DNA from: Closterium sp. Naga37s-1
Taxonomy: Eukaryota > Streptophyta > Zygnematophyceae > Desmidiales > Closteriaceae
Direction: 5' to 3'
Assembly: GCA_947471745.1 (NCBI GenBank)
Contig: CANJKZ010000425.1
Coordinates: forward strand, 372,001-436,000
DNA: 64,000 nucleotides
Made by a program: the position numbers and the translations under genes. Positions within the stretch are counted from its first letter, which is position 1. Each line of letters opens with the position of its first letter. Below the pieces are notes generated by a model. The model was not told the DNA's origin. It did not search any database and was given only the letters and a program-made list of their open reading frames with translations. This document shows positions 10,772-21,440 of the stretch, piece by piece.

Positions 10772-11732
10772 ATGATTGATCGAAAGATGGTGCGGTCGGC
10801 GCGAGTACTGTCAATTCCCGCGCGAGCTTTCCACCTCGCGATTCTCCTCCTCTGCTCCTCCCTCTTCGTCAAGTCCGCGACTTCAGCAAATTCAGCTTCG
10901 ACGAAACTTCACGAATCTCAACGTACGCGCATGCAATTTCAACCACCGCCATGCGCGGGATTTGAGTTATCACTTTCGCGTCCTGGGCACGGTTTTAGAA
11001 GTATCTGGTTTTAGAATCCTGCCGGGCGATTGTACTTTAGTGGGCACCAGTGGCAGATTTTTTTGTCGACTAATAATCGAGTTGAGGCAATTGTACCTTA
11101 GTGGGCACCCGTGTGTTGAGGCGAGTTTTTAGCCAAGTCAAAAATCGATTCAAGCAGCACCATACCAGGCGACGTAAGGACACCAGGGACAGCAATTTTT
11201 GAGGCGCCTCAAAGATAGCCAAGCAGCACCTGGTTCAGAAAGTCTAGCAGGCGATTACGTAGTGACACCAGGGGCAGAGAAACCACTGAAACTGTTCATC
11301 AAGTCCTTTCCTTTATTAACCCGAGCTCCCCCCCCCACCCCCCCTCTCCCCGCCCCCCAGCGCGGCCGCTACAGGTGCTGAGCAAAGCGTGGCGGCTACC
11401 TCCGTTCGCTCCGCCTTTCACAAAACTCATTTCTCTCCCTTCACTCCCTCATCTACCCCTCTCCCTCCCCGGTTCCCCCTCCCCTCTTCCTCCCCCGCCC
11501 CCAGTGCGGCCGCTACAGGCGCTGAGCAAGGCGTGGCGGCTACCTCCGTTTGAGCAGTGCGACTTGCGGGCTGGCCTCACGTGTGACGCGCAGGGCATGG
11601 TGACGCGAATGTGAGTATGTGAGCAGAGCGGGCGTGTGATTAATGGTCGTGAGAAATATGAGAGCATCCTTCGCCATCCCTCGTCAAGTAAACACTGTTA
11701 CATTTATTTTTTTGTCCCTCACGCTCTCTCGC

Positions 11733-11799
<67 letters not shown>

Positions 11800-14700
11800 C
11801 TATCACCTCCCCAATCCTTCCCGTGTCCCCTCTGCAGCAACCTAGCCAGTCGCAACCTCACTGGAGTCATCCCCAAAGCGATCTCCGCTTTTGCCAGCCT
11901 CACTAACCTGTAAGGCCGCAGCAACCAGCTTTCCCGTTACCCCCTTTCTCCACAACTGCCTTTCATTGAGATCACGGTTACACAGTAATCGTGGATCAAT
12001 TGTTACATAATTAGTATCCCCTTCCACCCCCCAAACCACCCCCCCTCATCCCTTCTCCTCCTCCTCCCCTTCTTCCCCTCCTCTTCCCCTCTCCCTGTGC
12101 GTGTGTGCGTCCAGCTCGCTACACGACAACCACCTGTACGGGCACCTGCCCGATATGGGGAGGATGAAGCTGTTGAGAGAACTGTGAGTGGCATGGGGCG
12201 GCATGGGGTGGCATGGTTTGGCATGGGGTAGCATGAGCTGTACGTATGCTTTCCCCCACCCGTGTATCAGTCCATCCACTAATGCATGCATCCATGCACC
12301 CATGATGGCAGATACCTACACGGCAACAATCTCACAGGCCCCGTCCCTGCTTCCCTCAGCCTCCTCTCAAACCTCGAAGCTCTGTGAGTCATGCTTTACC
12401 TTTCCCCACATCCCCGCTACTCCCTTTCTACTCCCTTCTACCGCTCACCCCATCCCTCTCCATTCCCCCCCACCACCACGTACCCTCGTGACCACGCCCT
12501 GCCATGCAGCAATCTCAACGCCCTGTCAGTATTTTCTAGTTGACTCACTCAAACCCCCCCTTCTCCCTTTCTCCCCCCCCCCCCCCCCCCCCCCCCCACC
12601 ACCATATGCCTTCTTGAACGCCTTACAACGCAGGAACCTCGGCGAGAACGCCCTGTCAGGCCGCATCCCCGTGGAGCTCGGCAATCTCAAGGCTCTCATC
12701 CTGCTGTAAGCCTCTCAGGCCCTGCCCTGCCTGCTAGCGAATCTCAAGGCGCTCATTCTGCTGTTGGCATGCAGCGCAACGGTACCTTTGTTGTCCCAAT
12801 ACATGACTGTCGACCGTTCCTCTCCGGTGGCTTATAGCATCCTTCTTTATTTCTGTTCCTCTCCTCCTTCCGACCCTCTCCTTCCGACCCTCTCCTTCCG
12901 ACCCTCTCCTTCCGACCCTCTCCCACCGACCCTCTCCTTCCAACCTACTCCTTCTGTTCCTCTCCGTCCGTCCCTCTCCATCTGTCCATGACTGCAGCAA
13001 CCTCAACAGCAACCGCCTTGCTGGTAACATCCCTGAAACTCTCGGAAAGCTTTCCAAGCTGCAGCACCTGTGAGTTTCTGCACTCAACCCACCCGCACCC
13101 CTCTTTATCCCACCCTCGTATATCCCACCCCCACAACTTCACCCCTCACTTCCTCTCTTCCTTGCTTCTTTTCTTCCTCTCTCCCACTCATCTCGTTCAG
13201 AACTGCTCATGCCAACTGGTGTTTGGCTGTACCTCCACACCCATCCTCACCCCTCCATCTACCCCTGCTCTTCATGTTCATCCCCACAGGGAGTTGGGAG
13301 GCAATGCGCTCACAGGGCCGATCCCGGATTCATTTGCGGCGCTTACGAACCTGTTCACACTGTAAGAAGAGCAGAGCACTGCACTCCATCGCACTGCTCT
13401 GAACCGCACCGCACCGCGACGCACCTGCACTGCATTCATGTCTGTGTGCGTGTCAGCCTGCATCAGCTGTTCTGCCGCTCACACTATGATTTCAACACTC
13501 TTCCATTCTGCAGTGCCATTTTGCTCCGATCCTCAGCACCTCTACCATCCCACCGCTCCCCCCCCATCCATCCCCCACCTTTCCTGCTCCACCCTCCCCT
13601 GTTTTGCGTCGTCTGCACAGCGACCTGAGTCCCAACCCAACCAGCTCTCGTCTCCGGCTCCATTCCATCCCATCCCATGTTGTTGCTTGGGACAAAGATC
13701 CTCCACAAATGCTCCTTAGGCTGCATGCACAGGTGTTTTCTTTAACTTCTCAGCAAGCGCTCCTTTTCTTCTCCCTCCTTTTCTTCTCCCTCCGCCCTGC
13801 CCTTCTCCTCATGCATGCAGCGATCTGAGTCCCAACCAGCTCTCAGGCCCCATCCCACCTGCCATCGGTGCCCTCAAGAAGCTCAAATGGGTGTGAGTAA
13901 AGAGGGGGGCTAATGCTGGGTGATGGTGGGTGGTAACGGGTTGACGATGGGTGACAGAGGGTTGATGGTAAGGTATGGACTAATCATCCTCTTAGCTAAT
14001 CATCCTCTTAGCTAATCATCCTCTTAGCTAATCATCCTCTTAGCTAATCATCCTCTTAAATCATCCTCTTAGCTAATCATCCTCTTAAATCATCCTCTTA
14101 GCTAATCATCCTCTTAAATCATCCTCTTAGCTAATCATCCTCTTAAATCATCCTCTTAGCTAGTCATCCTCTTAAATCATCCTCTTAGCTAATCATCCTC
14201 TTAAATCATCCTCTTAGCTAATCATCCTCTTAAATCATCCTCTTAGCTAATCATCTGCTCCAACCACCATCACCACTGTTTGCTTCCTGCAGGTACCTGT
14301 CGGGGAATCAAATCAGCGGCAGTCTGCCGCCCGCAATCGGCAACCTGCAGGACTTGGAGCACCTGTAAGCCACCCACCCTGATGTCACAGCATTTCGTTT
14401 GCTTGTTGGTTTGTTTTTTATTTTATTTGCCACGTGTCATCTTCTCATGGTATTCCTTCTTGCCACGTGTCACATTCTCTGCATGCCACGTGTTCTTCAT
14501 GTGCAGGTGGATAGAGGACAACAAACTCACTGGTCCACTCCCTACCGAGATCGGTAACTGCACGAGCCTGCAGATTCTGTGAGCATCCAATCCAATCTAA
14601 TCGAATCAAAACGAATCAAATCTATTCCGAGTTGAATTCTTGTCTAAAACGTGGACTGGCCTTCTGTTGATTTTCCTGTTCCCACCCATTCCCATCCCTT

Positions 14701-14958
14701 CCATCCTCCCACTAATCATATCTTTTCCCCTCTCTCCCCGCCCCTCCCTCCCCCCTCCCCAGCTACCTATCCAACAACAGCATCAGCGGCAGTCTACCAG
14801 ACAGCATAGGCCAGCTGTGGGCAATGCGGGACATGTGAGTCTTGGGTGGGATGGGGTGGGGTGGGGTGGAGAGGGTAAGAATGTTTTCTTTCTTTGAAAA
14901 GCCATCACCCTGCCATCTTCAAACTCACTGTTCTTGCCTTCTCCCTGCCATCCCTTTG

Positions 14959-15025
<67 letters not shown>

Positions 15026-16292
15026 TCTCTTCTGTCCCTCCCACCATCCACCGGCGCCCTATCCATCCTCACCATTCTTGCCAGCTCCTTTTGCCAACCT
15101 TTGAGGCGCCTCTTACAAAGTCATTGGCCTTCTCTCCATCCTCACCATTCTTGCCAGCTCCTTTTGCCGACCTGTCTTCTGTTCCGTCCCTTTGCGTCCT
15201 CCCTGCGCTACGCCCCTTGTGTGATGAGGCGATTTTTTGAGTCGACAGAAGAAAAAATCGCGTCCTCCCTGCGCTACACCCCTTGTCTCGCCCATCCCAG
15301 GCGGCTGGACAGCAACATGCTCTCAGGCGCCCTCCCGCCAACCATGGGCCTTCTCTCCAACCTCACCGTTCTGTGAGTCTTCTGTAACCTACCTACCCCG
15401 CACTCAGCAACCTACCTACTGCAACCAACCTACCTCCCCTCTCGGAGCACTGCACTCCAACCAGCTCTCAGGTCCTTCACCGGCCATGCTGGTTTGACTT
15501 ACACACCCCCTCTCCCTGCCCTCGCCCTGCCTCTCCCTGCCCTCGCCCTGCCCTCTCCCTGCCCACCCTCTCCCACCGCTCTCAACCCCTATTTTCCCCT
15601 CCACCCCTCCCCTCTCTCCCAGAGAACTGCACTCCAATCAGCTCTCAGGAGCTCTGCCAGCCACACTCGGAAAGCTCTCCCTGCTGAAAGCACTGTAAGT
15701 TGACTTGACTGGAGGTACAGCAGCAAGGCACGGCCCCACTAATTTTAGAGACGTCTAAAAAAAGCAGTATGGCGCACCTTTTTTACTGCCTTCTCTTTAG
15801 TGGTCTCTGGAATCGGATCGCTTGTCCCTTGCGGCTCTTCTTTTGTTGCTCATTACAGCGCGCAGCTTCTCTCCACCCGTGTTCTCTCGCCCTCCTCCCC
15901 CCCTTGCCCTCCTCTCGCCCCATCCCACAGAACCATCAACGCCACAGCCCAGCCCTGCCCCGCCTCCGCGTCCCCCTGCCTAGTCTCCCAGTCCGCCTCC
16001 TCCTCCTTCTGCCACCTCTGCCCCCAGTTCTGCTCCTCCTGCGAGCCCCTTGAGAGGCTGACTGTAGAGAATGGGGGGGAGAGTGGGAACGATGGCAGTG
16101 GTGGTAATGGTGGTGGGCTGAGCATGGGGGCAATCATTGCGGTGGTGTGCGGTTCTCTGCTCCTGTTGACGGCTGTGCTTGTGGCGTTCCTCATTTGGTG
16201 CTGCTGTGGGGCAGGCTCGTCCCCCTTCAAGCACGTCAAAGTCGTTGGTGAGTCTTCCCTTTGAGTCTTCCCTTTGAGTTTTCCCTTCCTTC

Positions 16293-16323
<31 letters not shown>

Positions 16324-19300
16324 ACAGAGAAGCACTCGCTCTCTTCCTCTCACTCCGTTTCATTCGCCCGTCTTCCTTCCACCCCACCACCACTGCAGAC
16401 CAGGAGGAGTTTGATGATTCGGGTCTGATCCCGTCGCTGTGCTGCCGCTACTCCCTGGTTGAGATTCGCCGAGCCACGGGCAACTGGAGCGAGGAGAACC
16501 GCATAGGCAGCGGGCAGCACAGCGACGTGTACAAGGGCACGTGCCCGTACAACCCCGCCAGCACGTGGGCTGTGAAGCGATACAAGGAGCGGTCTAACCA
16601 CTTCGAGAAAGAGGTGAGTTGGGAAGGAGGCGAGTGTCTGGTGGTTTGAGTTTGTAGTTGTGGTGGTGGCACGAGCAAGAGCACGTGCCCGTACAACCCT
16701 GCCAGCACGTGGGCTGTCAAGCGCTACAGGGAGCGCTCCAAGCACTTTGAGAAAGAGGTGAGCGTTGAGAGCTGAGTGCATGTTGCCAAACCTGTTGCTG
16801 AACATAATGCCGAACCCATTGCCAAAACCTGTTCCAAACCTGTTCCCAAACCTGTTGCCCTTTCTCTTCCCATCACCCGCACACCAGATGGAGCAAAAAT
16901 TAAGCAAGTGCCACCCGATCCCTATCTCGCCAACCTTTTTGGGCTACTGTGTGGACTAGGGCACGCGAGTGGAGGCCGGCTCAACTCACCCATTCATGTT
17001 TGTTCCCTTCCTCTCGTCCCTGCCTTTCCCGTTCCTCTCTTCCCCTTCCACTCACCCATTCAACCCTCACCAGGTCGAGCAGATAGCAAGCAAGTGGCAC
17101 CCGAAACTCGCCCACCTGTTGGGCTACTGTGTGGACTCGGACGCGCAAGTGGAGGGCGGCCGGATGGTGCAGGTGGAGGAGCAAACCGGCTCACCCACCC
17201 CTGTGTTTGCCCCCTTCCATGTACCCTGGTTGCCCATCCAATCACCTTCCCGAATCACCAGGTGGAGCAGATAGCAAGCAAGTGGCACCCGAACCTCGCG
17301 CACCTGCTGGGCTACTGCGTGGACTCGGACACGCGAGTGGAGGGCGGCAGGATGGTGCAGGTGGAGGAGCAGATCGCAGTGTATGAATACGTGCACCACG
17401 GGGACCTCAGCCGCTACCTCTACCAAGGTGAGTTATTTGTGTGTGCTGCCTGCCAGTGTCACCTGCAAGGTATGCCCCAGCAGCAGGTGCAGCAGTGCCA
17501 GTACAGCAGCAGGTGCAAGGCATGGTGCAGGGGGAGGAGCAGATCGCAGTGTATGAGTATGTTCACCACGGGGACCTCAGCCGCTACTTATATCAAGGTG
17601 AGCTGCTACTGCTATCACTTCTATGCAATGTGTCCCCACTGCTGTCCACCAAGGATGGTGCAGGTGGAAGAGCAGATCGCAGTGTACGAGTATGTGCACC
17701 ACGGGGACCTCAGCCCCTACCTCTACCAAGGTGAGTTACTTGTGTGTGACCTTCCATTGTGCCAGTATGGTGTGTTATATGAGAGACCTGCCAGTCTGCC
17801 AAGTTTTGAGGCGCCTCATGACTTTTGAGGCACCTCAAAATTCGTCCCAGTATGGTGCGTTATATGAGAGACCTGCCAGTCTGCCGAGCTGTCCTTATGT
17901 CAAGGGGCTTCAGGCCTTGCACTGTTCGTTCCTCGTCTCCCCATGTTCCCCTGCCCCTACCCTTACCCTCTAAACAGAGACCTTCCGAGCCTCGTTCGCC
18001 CTGTGGGAGCGCGTGGACATCCTGATAGGCATGGCGCACGGCGTGCAGTACCTGCACTCGGTGGGCATGGTGCATGGGGATCTCAAGCCCGCCAACATCC
18101 TCATTGACAAGAGCTGGCAGGCCAAGGTGGCCAACTACGGGCTGCTGCAGAGGAATGAGTAGACTGAGGGAGAACAACCCAGTCAACATCCTTTCCCCCT
18201 CCCCCTGCCCCTGCCTCTGCCCCTGCCTGTGCCCCTCCCCCTGCCCCTGCCCCTGCTCCTGCTTCCCTAGCAGAGACCTTCCGAGCCTCGTTCGCCCTGT
18301 GGGAACGCGTGGATATCCTCATCGGCATGGCGCACGGCGTGCAATATTTACACTCGGTGGGCATGGTGCATGGGGATCTCAAGCCCGCCAACATCCTCAT
18401 CGACAAGAGCTGGCAGGCCAAGGTCGCCAACTACGGGCTGCTGCAGCGCAATGAAACCAGCGCTGTCAATGCTGGGCGGCTGTTTGGCACTCCGGGATAC
18501 GTGGATCCGGTGTATCTGACCTCTCACATTGCCACCAAGGCCTCGGACGTGTTCAGGTGAGGCTCAGTTGTTTTCTCGTGCCGCCAGTCTGGGTGCTCCA
18601 TGCTTCCGTTCGATGCATCCTCAATTCTCCCTCCTTCCCTTCCTCCCTCTTTTCATGCCGTGCAGCTTCGGCGTCATCTTTCTCGAGCTGCTCACGGGGC
18701 GGCCGCCATTCATTCAAGTGCAAGCGGAGCATGGGGAGGACCACGAGCACATCGCTGACTGGGTGAGTGCTGCTGTTGCTGCTGCTTCTGCTATTGTTTC
18801 TTGAGTTCCCACGTCCTCGCGCGGAGATTTCTGTCCACTTCACCACCATCCCCTTCACCGACCAGCTGCCCCCTGAGTCCCTCCCTGGCATTTCCTTCTT
18901 GTTCCTCGACGTCCCGGACATCCCTGAGTCGTCCTTCCTCTCCCTCGGCTGTTCCTCATTTTCTCCCGTGCGGTTTTCTCCTTTCTCCCCCCCGCAAACC
19001 AGGCTGCACCGCTCATTGACGAGGGTAAGACGGAGGAGCTCAAGGACCTGCACCTGGACGTGCCCGAGTCCTCCTTCCTCTCCATGCACTCGCGTACCTC
19101 TCAATTTCTCATGTGCGTTTTTCTCCCTTTTCCCTTCTCCCTTCTCCCTTCTTCCATCTCCCTTCTCTCCCCATCTACCAGGCGGCACCTCTTATCGACG
19201 AGGGCAAGACAGAGGAGCTCAAGGACCCGCATGTCGACGTGCCCGAGTCCTCCTTCCTCCATGCACTCGCGTACCTCTCAATTTCTCATGTGCGCTTTTC

Positions 19301-20729
19301 TCCCTTTTTCCTTCTCCCTTCTTCCTTCTTCCATCTCCCTTCTCTCCCCACCAACCAGGCGGCACCTCTTATCGACGAGGGCAAGACAGAGGAGCTCAAG
19401 GACCCGCATGTCGACGTGCCCGAGTCCTCCTTCCTCCATGCACTCGCGTACCTCTCAATTTCTCATGTGCGCTTTTCTCCCTTTTTCCTTCTCCCTTCTT
19501 CCTTCTTCCATCTCCCTTCTCTCCCCACCAACCAGGCGGCACCTCTTATCGACGAGGGCAAGACAGAGGAGCTCAAGGACTCGCATGTCGACGTGCCCGA
19601 GTCCTCCTTCCTCCATGCACTCGCGTACCTCTCAATTTCTCATGTGCGCTTTTCTCCCTTTTTCCTTCTCCCTTCTTCCTTCTTCCATCTCCCTTCTCTC
19701 CCCACCAACCAGGCGGCACCTCTTATCGACGAGGGCAAGACAGAGGAGCTCAAGGACCCGCATGTCGACGTGCCCGAGTCCTCCTTCCTCCATGCACTCG
19801 CGTACCTCTCAATTTCTCATGTGCGCTTTTCTCCCTTTTTCCTTCTCCCTTCTTCCTTCTTCCATCTCCCTTCTCTCCCCACCAACCAGGCGGCACCTCT
19901 TATCGACGAGGGCAAGACAGAGGAGCTCAAGGACTCGCATGTCGACGTGCCCGAGTCCTCCTTCCTCCATGCACTCGCGTACCTCTCAATTTCTCATGTG
20001 TGCTTTTCTCCCTTTTTCCTTCTCCCTTCTTCCTTCTTCCATCTCCCTTCTCTCCCCACCAACCAGGCGGCACCTCTTATCGACGAGGGCAAGACAGAGG
20101 AGCTCAAGGACCCGCATGTCGACGTGCCCGAGTCCTCCTTCCTCCATGCACTCGCGTACCTCTCAATTTCTCTTGTGCGCTTTTCTCCCTTTTCCCTTCT
20201 CCCTTCTCCCTTCTTCCATCTCCCTTCTCTCCCCATCTACCAGGCGGCACCTCTTATCGACGAGGGCAAGACAGAGGAGCTCAAGGACCCGCATGTCGAC
20301 GTGCCCGAGTCCTCCTTCCTCCATGCACTCGCGTACCTCTCAATTTCTCATGTGCGCTTTTCTCCCTTTTTCCTTCTTCCTTCTTCCTTCTTCCATCTCC
20401 CTTCTCTCCCCACCAACCAGGCGGCACCTCTTATCGACGAGGGCAAGACAGAGGAGCTCAAGGACCCGCATCTCGATGTGCCCGAGTCCTCCTTCCTCTC
20501 CCTCGCTGAGCTCGCCATTCGCTGCACCGCCATGCCCTTCACCGACCGCCCGCCCATGGGGGAGGTGCTGGCCACGCTCAAGGCCATCCGGACCGACTTT
20601 TTTGGCCTCACGGACCCGGATGAGGTTTATGGAGGCGAGGGGAGTGGTGGTATGGAGAATGGGTTCAGTGGCGGTGATGGCGATGGTGATGGTCGGGGGG
20701 ATTGGGGTGTTTCAGTTAATAATATTTGA
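10772..20729 (+). CDS. Gene 3: LRR receptor-like (pseudo)kinase
   Basis: Start ATG 10772 (MIDRKMVRSARVLS) followed by a hydrophobic signal peptide LAILLLCSSLFV; the donor of exon 1 is not resolved. Exons with matching phases: 11505-11610 (LRR N-cap), 11838-11909, 12115-12183, 12312-12383, 12634-12705, 12998-13069, 13290-13361, 13821-13892, 14293-14364, 14507-14578, 14763-14834, 15301-15372, 15623-15694 (twelve LRR exons of 69-72 bp, split inside the Leu codon), 15931-16247 (Cys-rich juxtamembrane plus TM IIAVVCGSLLLLTAVLVAFLI), 16399-16613 (IGSGQHSDVYKG, AVKRYK), 17262-17427, 18274-18556, 18666-18762 and 20421-20729 (stop TGA). The catalytic loop reads HGDLKPANIL and the DFG position reads NYG, so Mg2+-binding Asp is absent. 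Catalysis is doubtful, as in STRUBBELIG-type receptors. Likely a plasma-membrane receptor with a ligand-binding LRR ectodomain; the ligand is unknown. Many exons have tandem partial copies in the introns. Confidence 0.88.
10980..11280. repeat. Four about 50-bp units alternating with three palindrome remnants (gene 3 intron 1)
   Basis: Related units (GCGATTGTACTTTAGTGGGC... type, each ending near ACCAG-GGCAG) start near 11015, 11083, 11150 and 11217. Between them lie palindrome-family sequences: 11054-11084 (with GTCGAC), 11117-11148 (CGAGTTTTTAG...AAAAATCG) and 11198-11213 (TTTGAGGCGCCTCAAA, perfect). Unit and palindrome alternate strictly. Confidence 0.75.
11340..11410 (+). pseudogene. Partial upstream copy of gene 3 exon 2
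   Basis: CGCGGCCGCTACAGGTGCTG... repeats the first 50 bases of exon 2 (11505 on), including its acceptor. It then diverges after the CTACCTCCGTT block and lacks the rest of the exon. Confidence 0.8.
11736..11795. repeat. (TC)n microsatellite, intron of gene 3
   Basis: About 29 uninterrupted CT dinucleotides in the pyrimidine tract upstream of the exon 3 acceptor. A second run (about 14967-15018) precedes LRR exon 15301-15372. A run of about 25 C sits at 12572-12598. Confidence 0.95.
13981..14256. repeat. TAGCTAATCATCCTCT minisatellite, intron of gene 3
   Basis: Alternating 17-bp (TAGCTAATCATCCTCTT) and 14-15-bp (AAATCATCCTCTT) units across about 275 bp. They form a higher-order 32-bp dimer in the right part. 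Non-coding. Confidence 0.95.
15059..15290. repeat. Two adjacent duplication/palindrome units in gene 3 intron
   Basis: First pair: 15059-15100 and 15129-15172 (ATCCTCACCATTCTTGCCAG shared) around GAGGCGCCTC at 15103-15112. Second pair: 15194-15223 and 15259-15290 (GCGTCCTCCCTGCGCTAC shared) around a degenerate long palindrome, 15225-15260 (GGCGATTTTTTGAGTCGAC...AAAAAATCGCG). A related degenerate site without obvious duplication lies at 15743-15760 (TTTTAGAGACGTCTAAAA). Confidence 0.88.
16678..16756 (+). pseudogene. Partial copy of the kinase Lys exon with its donor
   Basis: Repeats the last 78 bases of exon 16399-16613 (TCPYNPASTWAVKRYRERSKHFEKE) including the AAAGAG|GTGAG donor. It lies 143 bp downstream, inside the next intron. 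It encodes an intact peptide but has no good acceptor. Confidence 0.8.
16888..17192 (+). pseudogene. Two decayed copies of the kinase exon 17262-17427
   Basis: The copy at about 16888-16980 carries a frameshift and a stop (GTG GAC TAG). The copy at 17074-17192 is intact through GYCVDSDAQVEGGRMVQVEEQ, then breaks off. Both have an upstream CACCAG acceptor like the live exon. Two further partial copies of the exon's 3' end, each with a donor, lie at about 17525-17597 and 17655-17731 (VEEQIAVYEYVHHGDLS). Confidence 0.8.
17759..17887. repeat. 42-bp duplication around a palindrome pair, gene 3 intron
   Basis: 17759-17801 and 17844-17887 share GGTGTGTTATATGAGAGACC-like sequence with one or two changes. 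Between them: TGAGGCGCCTCA (17807-17818, perfect) and TTTTGAGGCACCTCAAAA (17823-17840, one central mismatch). Confidence 0.9.
17978..18162 (+). pseudogene. Duplicated catalytic-loop exon ending in an in-frame stop
   Basis: Starts at a perfect acceptor (TAAACAG|AGACC) and is over 95% identical to exon 18274-18556 through HGDLKPANILIDKSWQAKVA and LLQRNE, then reads TAG at 18160-18162. Spliced in place of the downstream exon it would truncate the protein after the NYG segment. It may be a poison exon or simply a dead duplicate. Confidence 0.85.
19003..20420 (+). repeat. 177-bp tandem array: nine alternative acceptors for the last exon of gene 3
   Basis: Acceptors precede 19003, 19182, 19359, 19536, 19713, 19890, 20067, 20244 and 20421. 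From the second on, spacing is exactly 177 bp. Each unit holds a pyrimidine tract, AACCAG or CTACCAG, and the exon start AAPLIDEGKTEELKDPHVDV-PESSFL; only the last continues into the kinase C-lobe. As 177 is a multiple of 3 and no stop occurs, all three forward frames stay open for over 1.6 kb. Units 4 and 6 share a CCG to TCG change (KDSH), suggesting growth by dimers. Units 2 and 8 share the CTACCAG variant. Confidence 0.95.
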
Positions 20730-21440
20730 ATATGGCTAGAGGGTGATTCACGTTGCTTGTTGTACCTATGTTTGTTTCTGTTGTCTTGTTCGTTGTGCGT
20801 GGAAATACGTCGGTTCCGTTCCGTCTCGAACAAACAACCAGATAGTTCTGCAAACAAACAAACAAACAAACCTCACCGGCCCTGAAAAAACATACCTAAA
20901 CCTCACCTCACCTCTCATCAGGTCTCCTCCTAGATTACTTCTAGACTCAAGCACCAACAGAAGTAATTAGTGTATATGTGTATGGCATATTGAAAGCATT
21001 TACTGCACTTGCACGTTTGGCTCCTAGCTTCGAAAGGTGACATTGGTGAAATTGGTGTGCTGCCAATTACCGTATCTAGAAGACATGAGCAAGGGTTGGT
21101 TCACAACGCATAAGGACACCACAGAATGCGAGGTATATAAGACGCATACAAGGCGATATGCTTCTAATCCCAATCGGGAGTAACAACACAAGTATTCTTC
21201 GTCTTATGGGGTATAATATAAGCGTACATCACATGATCCTAGACAGAAAGAGGAAAAAGGGAAAGAGAGACATAAATGAAGGAGAAGGGAGGTGGAGAAG
21301 GAAAGGGAGAAGGAAAGTGAAACTGCCAAAAAATCCCAAACGCAACACCCAAAAAGGCCCCATCAAGATACCCAATCAAAACACCCAGTCAGGCCACCCC
21401 ATCAAGACACCCCATCCAGAATCCCATTTCACCCCCCCTC
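20730..21440. other. Downstream of gene 3; no gene seen
   Basis: Mixed sequence with a short (CAAA)n run near 20850-20870 and a purine-rich stretch at 21240-21330. It contains the 3' end of gene 3 and, on the minus strand, the probable 3' tail of the non-LTR element, with GATGGGGTG-like short repeats at 21340-21420. Confidence 0.5.

Noticed and set aside
18767..20739. Three long overlapping plus frames over the kinase array as separate proteins
   Set aside because: They result from a stop-free 177-bp repeat whose length is a multiple of three; only one frame contains the kinase peptide.
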